Shown here piece after piece: positions 39,370-41,506 of a DNA stretch of 41,506 nucleotides (its first letter is position 1; every line of letters begins with the position of its first letter). Origin of the DNA: Candidatus Kaiserbacteria bacterium. Lineage in GTDB: Bacteria; Patescibacteriota; Minisyncoccia; Phycocordibacterales; Phycocordibacteraceae. A model generated the notes under the pieces. It did no database searches and was not told the DNA's origin. It saw only the letters and a program-made list of their open reading frames with translations. The stretch covers positions 1 through 41,506 of the forward strand of contig DAIDIW010000009.1 of NCBI GenBank assembly GCA_027451665.1, read 5' to 3'. The position numbers and the translations under genes are program-made.

Positions 39370-39978
39370 ATGAAGCGAATCACGCTTAACTCAACGAATG
39401 TGGAACGAACGGCAGAACGCGCGGCCGAAGTGCTTGCAGGCGGAGGCGTGGTGCTCTATCCGACGGATACCCTCTACGGGCTCGCCGTGGATCCCGCGAA
39501 TGCGGAAGCGGTGCGCCGGCTCTATGCGGTCAAAGAACGGGATCCGCAGAAGCCTGTCTCTGTGATCGTACCGAGTCTTGCGGTGGCAGAGTCGCTCGTC
39601 GCGTTCACGCCTGAAGCGCGGTCGCTCGCCGAGCGCTTCCTTCCGGGCGCGCTCACGATCGTCGCGCCGGGAAGGGTAGACGGCGAGAGCATTGGCATAC
39701 GGATACCTGACGATGCGTTCTGTCTCGCGCTCGCGCGAGCATTCGGGCGGCCGTTTACGGCGACTTCAGCGAACCGTTCAGGACTGCCGGCGCCCCGGAC
39801 GGTGGATGCGATACTTGAGCAACTCGACACACGCGCACTCGGCATCGACCTCGCGATCGACGGCGGCATGCGTTCGCTTGGCGTAGCGTCTACCGTGATT
39901 TCATTCATGGGCGCACATCCGGAAGCGATCCGCGAAGGCGCTATTCCGCTCGCCGCGCTCGGACTCTCCCTTTCTTAG
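39370..39978 (+). CDS. tsaC: L-threonylcarbamoyladenylate synthase (TsaC/Sua5/YrdC)
   Basis: A 202-residue enzyme that makes threonylcarbamoyl-AMP from threonine, bicarbonate and ATP, for t6A tRNA modification. It has the YrdC signs: 'GGGVVLYPTDTLYGLAVD', 'KERDPQKPVSV' (the KxR motif), LPGALTIV, GIRIPD, and TSANRSG. It is the short TsaC form without the Sua5 C-terminal domain. Its product is used by TsaD (31921-33117). A palindromic hairpin follows at 39997. Confidence 0.94.
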   Translation: MKRITLNSTNVERTAERAAEVLAGGGVVLYPTDTLYGLAVDPANAEAVRRLYAVKERDPQKPVSVIVPSLAVAESLVAFTPEARSLAERFLPGALTIVAPGRVDGESIGIRIPDDAFCLALARAFGRPFTATSANRSGLPAPRTVDAILEQLDTRALGIDLAIDGGMRSLGVASTVISFMGAHPEAIREGAIPLAALGLSLS

Positions 39979-39996
39979 TGTCGCAGTATCCGGCGG

Positions 39997-40037
39997 GGGC
40001 GAAGGGATACGAAAGCTCTCGGGTCGTACCTTCGCCC
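39997..40037. terminator. Hairpin downstream of tsaC, perhaps a two-way terminator
   Basis: GGGCGAAGG (39997-40005) pairs with CCTTCGCCC (40029-40037), continued after a 2-base bulge by TACGA/TCGTA. It lies between convergent genes. No strong T-run follows on the plus strand. Confidence 0.5.
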
Positions 40038-40070
40038 ATGGCTTAAAATATAGCGATTTTAATTTTCGGA

Positions 40071-40098
40071 AAAAGTTCGAATCTCGGCGGGGTTAAAT
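40071..40098. repeat. T-arm-like direct repeat, left copy
   Basis: AAAAGTTCGAATC followed by a GGCGG-GGT-AA segment. The same pattern occurs at 41049-41075 in the same orientation. The two bracket the two-gene block 40099-41015. GTTCGAATC is the core of a tRNA T arm, but no cloverleaf can be drawn here. Confidence 0.5.
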
Positions 40099-40425
40099 TT
40101 AACGCTCCCAAACTTCGAGTGGGTAAAGATCGTACGCAACTTCTTCGTATGGGTGTACACGCTTCATCGCAGCGATCACGTTGCCTACAATCTGGTGATC
40201 AAGTGTTACTTCAATTCGCTCCTCTTCTACCGCCTCGAATTTACCTACCTTGCCGATATGCGGATGAGTGCCTTCTTCAGGCTTGAAGCGGTCAGTTCCC
40301 TTTGAAGAGAAGGTACAGAATGTGTAGTTGCCAATTTTGCCTCCGCCCGCTCGACCGATCGCTTCTCGTAGATCGTCCGCGTTTTTTACGGGCACATATA
40401 CAACTAACTTGTATTTGAGAGCCAT
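40099..40425 (-). CDS. PII/CutA-like protein (Nif3-insert/YqfO type)
   Basis: A 108-residue protein from ATG 40425 (a TTG at 40431 is also possible). It begins MALKYKLVVYVPVKNADDLREAIG and continues 'GGGKIGNYTFCTFSSKGTDRF', 'GTHPHIG', 'EERIEVTLDHQIVGNVIAAMKRVHPYEEVAYDL'. This is the stand-alone form of the CutA/PII-like domain found inserted in Nif3-family proteins. The HPYEE motif near the end is a good marker. The function is unknown, possibly metal or nucleotide sensing. Its start directly follows the stop of the hydrolase gene (a few bases), so they are co-transcribed. Confidence 0.82.
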   Translation of the reverse strand: MALKYKLVVYVPVKNADDLREAIGRAGGGKIGNYTFCTFSSKGTDRFKPEEGTHPHIGKVGKFEAVEEERIEVTLDHQIVGNVIAAMKRVHPYEEVAYDLYPLEVWER

Positions 40426-40427
40426 AT

Positions 40428-41015
40428 TCAATCGCTAATTGCACTAAGTGCGGAGGGTAGCTCAGTAATGCCATCCTCACCGCTAAAATGTCCCTTGTTA
40501 TGTTCAACAATAACCTTGGCACCGAGCTTAGATTCAAAATCCTTTTTAGCTTCCTCAAGCGGAACCCACTCGTCATTATCTGAGAGGACCACGGTAAATG
40601 AATCTGCCTTGCTTTTTATTTTTGAGAAATCGATCGGCATTTTAATCCACGGCTCGACTATTTGTTCAGCTGCCTTAGATTCCAGATTTACGAGATTGAG
40701 CCAAGCGGCGACAAGGACAACCTTGGTGACGTGCGCACCGTACATCAATTCAAGAGTGCGAAGAATGGTCTGACAACCAATGCTATGACCAACGAGAACA
40801 ATCTCTTCGTCTGTTCCGATAGCGCCAATCATCTCAGAAAGTTTGCCTACCCATGCGCTTATCACCGGGTGCTCTGTGTTGGGCATCTCCGGCACCTCAA
40901 CTTGGTACCCTTGTTTTTCAAGTTCCGTTTTAAGCCACGGGAACCAGCCTTCTTCCGGGACACCATCCCAGCCGTGAATAATAAACGCGTGTTTATTTAG
41001 CTGCGGCCCAGACAT
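40428..41015 (-). CDS. RBBP9/YdeN-family alpha/beta hydrolase
   Basis: A 195-residue serine hydrolase of the RBBP9 type. The start is 'AFIIHGWDGVPEEGWFPWL' (oxyanion HGWDG), the nucleophile elbow is LVGHSIGCQTIL (Ser in GHSIG), the Asp is in VVLSDNDEWVP and the His in NKGHFSG. Length fits the family. Substrate unknown; these small hydrolases are frequent accessory genes in Patescibacteria. It is the first gene of a two-gene AT-richer block bracketed by T-arm-like direct repeats. Confidence 0.9.
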   Translation of the reverse strand: MSGPQLNKHAFIIHGWDGVPEEGWFPWLKTELEKQGYQVEVPEMPNTEHPVISAWVGKLSEMIGAIGTDEEIVLVGHSIGCQTILRTLELMYGAHVTKVVLVAAWLNLVNLESKAAEQIVEPWIKMPIDFSKIKSKADSFTVVLSDNDEWVPLEEAKKDFESKLGAKVIVEHNKGHFSGEDGITELPSALSAISD

Positions 41016-41048
41016 AAACCAAATCTATCATTTTTCTTGCGAGTTTGG

Positions 41049-41075
41049 AAAAGTTCGAATCCCTTCGCGGTGAAC
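41049..41075. repeat. T-arm-like direct repeat, right copy
   Basis: AAAAGTTCGAATC then CCTTCGCGGTGAA. The first 12-13 bases match 40071-40083. It lies 34 bases upstream of the hydrolase start. Confidence 0.5.
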
Positions 41076-41153
41076 TAGATTTTGTAAAAATGTACTGCGT
41101 AATAACGGCCCAGAATAAGGCTCTCGGGTCTGTCCGATAAAAAAGTCTGACTG

Positions 41154-41240
41154 CGGAGAGGGTGGGATTCGAACCCACGGTCCAGTTACCCGGACGCCGC
41201 ATTTCGAGTGCGGTGCCTTCGACCACTCAGCCACCTCTCC
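41154..41240 (-). tRNA. tRNA-Ser (anticodon CGA)
   Basis: On the minus strand: acceptor GGAGAGG with CCTCTCC, D arm TGGCTGAGTGGTCGAAGGC, anticodon loop with CGA, a long variable arm (CGTCCGGGTAACTGGACC-type) and T arm GGTTCGAATCC. Class II tRNA, 87 bases. CCA is not encoded (CAG follows the discriminator G), unlike tRNA-Arg, -Phe and -Val here. Confidence 0.94.
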
Positions 41241-41298
41241 GTTGCGAGCTACCTTACCATTTTTGAATCTACTCGGAAAGATGGTAGATTCTCGATAC

Positions 41299-41370
41299 GG
41301 CCTCATCGTCTAACGGCTAGGACGGCGCCCTTTCACGGCGCAAATCGGGGTTCGATTCCCCGTGAGGTCA
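41299..41370 (+). tRNA. tRNA-Glu (anticodon TTC)
   Basis: Acceptor GGCCTCA with TGAGGTC (one G-U), D arm TCGTCTAACGGCTAGGAC, anticodon loop CTTTCAC with TTC, T arm GGTTCGATTCC. Discriminator A at 41370. CCA is not encoded. Confidence 0.94.
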
Positions 41371-41506
41371 CAATTCCAGGATGACGTCAAATTCGCGAGC
41401 TCCGAAAACGGAGAGCGCAGCGCAATTGCTATCTTTTTTCCGGTCACCGTCGAGTTCGAACACGTCGCGTGCACCAATTCGCGCTTTTCGACGGGATTCG
41501 CGATTT
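41371..41506. other. Right edge without a recognised gene
   Basis: A short run TCTTTTTT at 41431-41438 may end tRNA-Glu transcription, preceded by an imperfect stem (CTCCG/CGGAG around 41400-41413). No gene could be supported in what remains. Confidence 0.4.

Noticed and set aside
40065-40098. tRNA gene
   Set aside because: Only the T-arm core is present; no acceptor, D or anticodon arms.
1-41506. CRISPR array, rRNA genes, replication origin
   Set aside because: No regularly spaced repeats, no rRNA core sequences and no DnaA-box cluster were seen.

Overview
The window looks like a chromosomal piece of a Candidate Phyla Radiation (Patescibacteria, Parcubacteria-like) genome of moderate to high GC. 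The signs are short versions of core proteins (a 717-residue valyl-tRNA synthetase, a TsaD with an inserted segment), single dispersed tRNA genes, a type IV pilin, a PrsW protease, a DUF2914 membrane protein and large serine recombinases. Many genes have a -10 box about 6-9 bases before the ATG and no Shine-Dalgarno sequence, so many transcripts are probably leaderless. The assignment comes from reading the proteins, not from a database search.

Layout. (1) 1-8.7 kb is a metal and thiol island: a CDF cation exporter, a serine recombinase with a remnant of a second one, a CPH-type heavy-metal P-type ATPase with a divergent CsoR/RcnR-type repressor and its C/G-tract operator, SHOCT and DUF302 proteins, two His- or Cys-rich exported proteins, a DsbA-like oxidoreductase and a small membrane protein. 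A 43-bp direct repeat lies at the recombinase start (2988-3030) and at the island's right edge (8683-8725). (2) 8.7-20.1 kb is accessory: a single-chain restriction-modification enzyme behind a structured leader, a zinc-ribbon protein, a yidD gene broken by one stop codon, an IS256-type insertion sequence, a HEPN-like protein, and a minus-strand phage module (unknown protein, ParB-methyltransferase fusion, methyltransferase, terminase small and large subunits). (3) 20.3-36.2 kb is mostly core: pilin, small membrane proteins, glutaredoxin, DoxX, a drug-efflux operon with its own MarR regulator and operator, Hsp20, PrsW, valS, tsaD, orn, a DHH phosphoesterase and two RNA methyltransferases. (4) 36.2-39.3 kb is a rearranged recombination zone: a 121/123-bp inverted copy of the rlmB upstream region, two inverted copies of a serine-recombinase tail (one fused directly to the CCA end of tRNA-Val), and between them three AT-richer cargo genes (DUF2784, cytidine deaminase, membrane protein) and a 5'-truncated recombinase. 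(5) 39.3-41.5 kb holds tsaC, a two-gene block (alpha/beta hydrolase and PII/CutA-like protein) bracketed by a T-arm-like direct repeat, and tRNA-Ser and tRNA-Glu.

How the genes work together. valS, tsaD and tsaC serve translation; TsaC and TsaD act in the same t6A tRNA modification pathway. The metal island joins export (CDF, P-type ATPase), sensing (CsoR/RcnR-type) and extracytoplasmic metal or thiol handling. The efflux operon is probably autoregulated by MarR. The most notable signals are the possible RNA switch before the restriction enzyme, the direct repeats around the metal island, and the record of serine-recombinase activity at tRNA-Val and rlmB.
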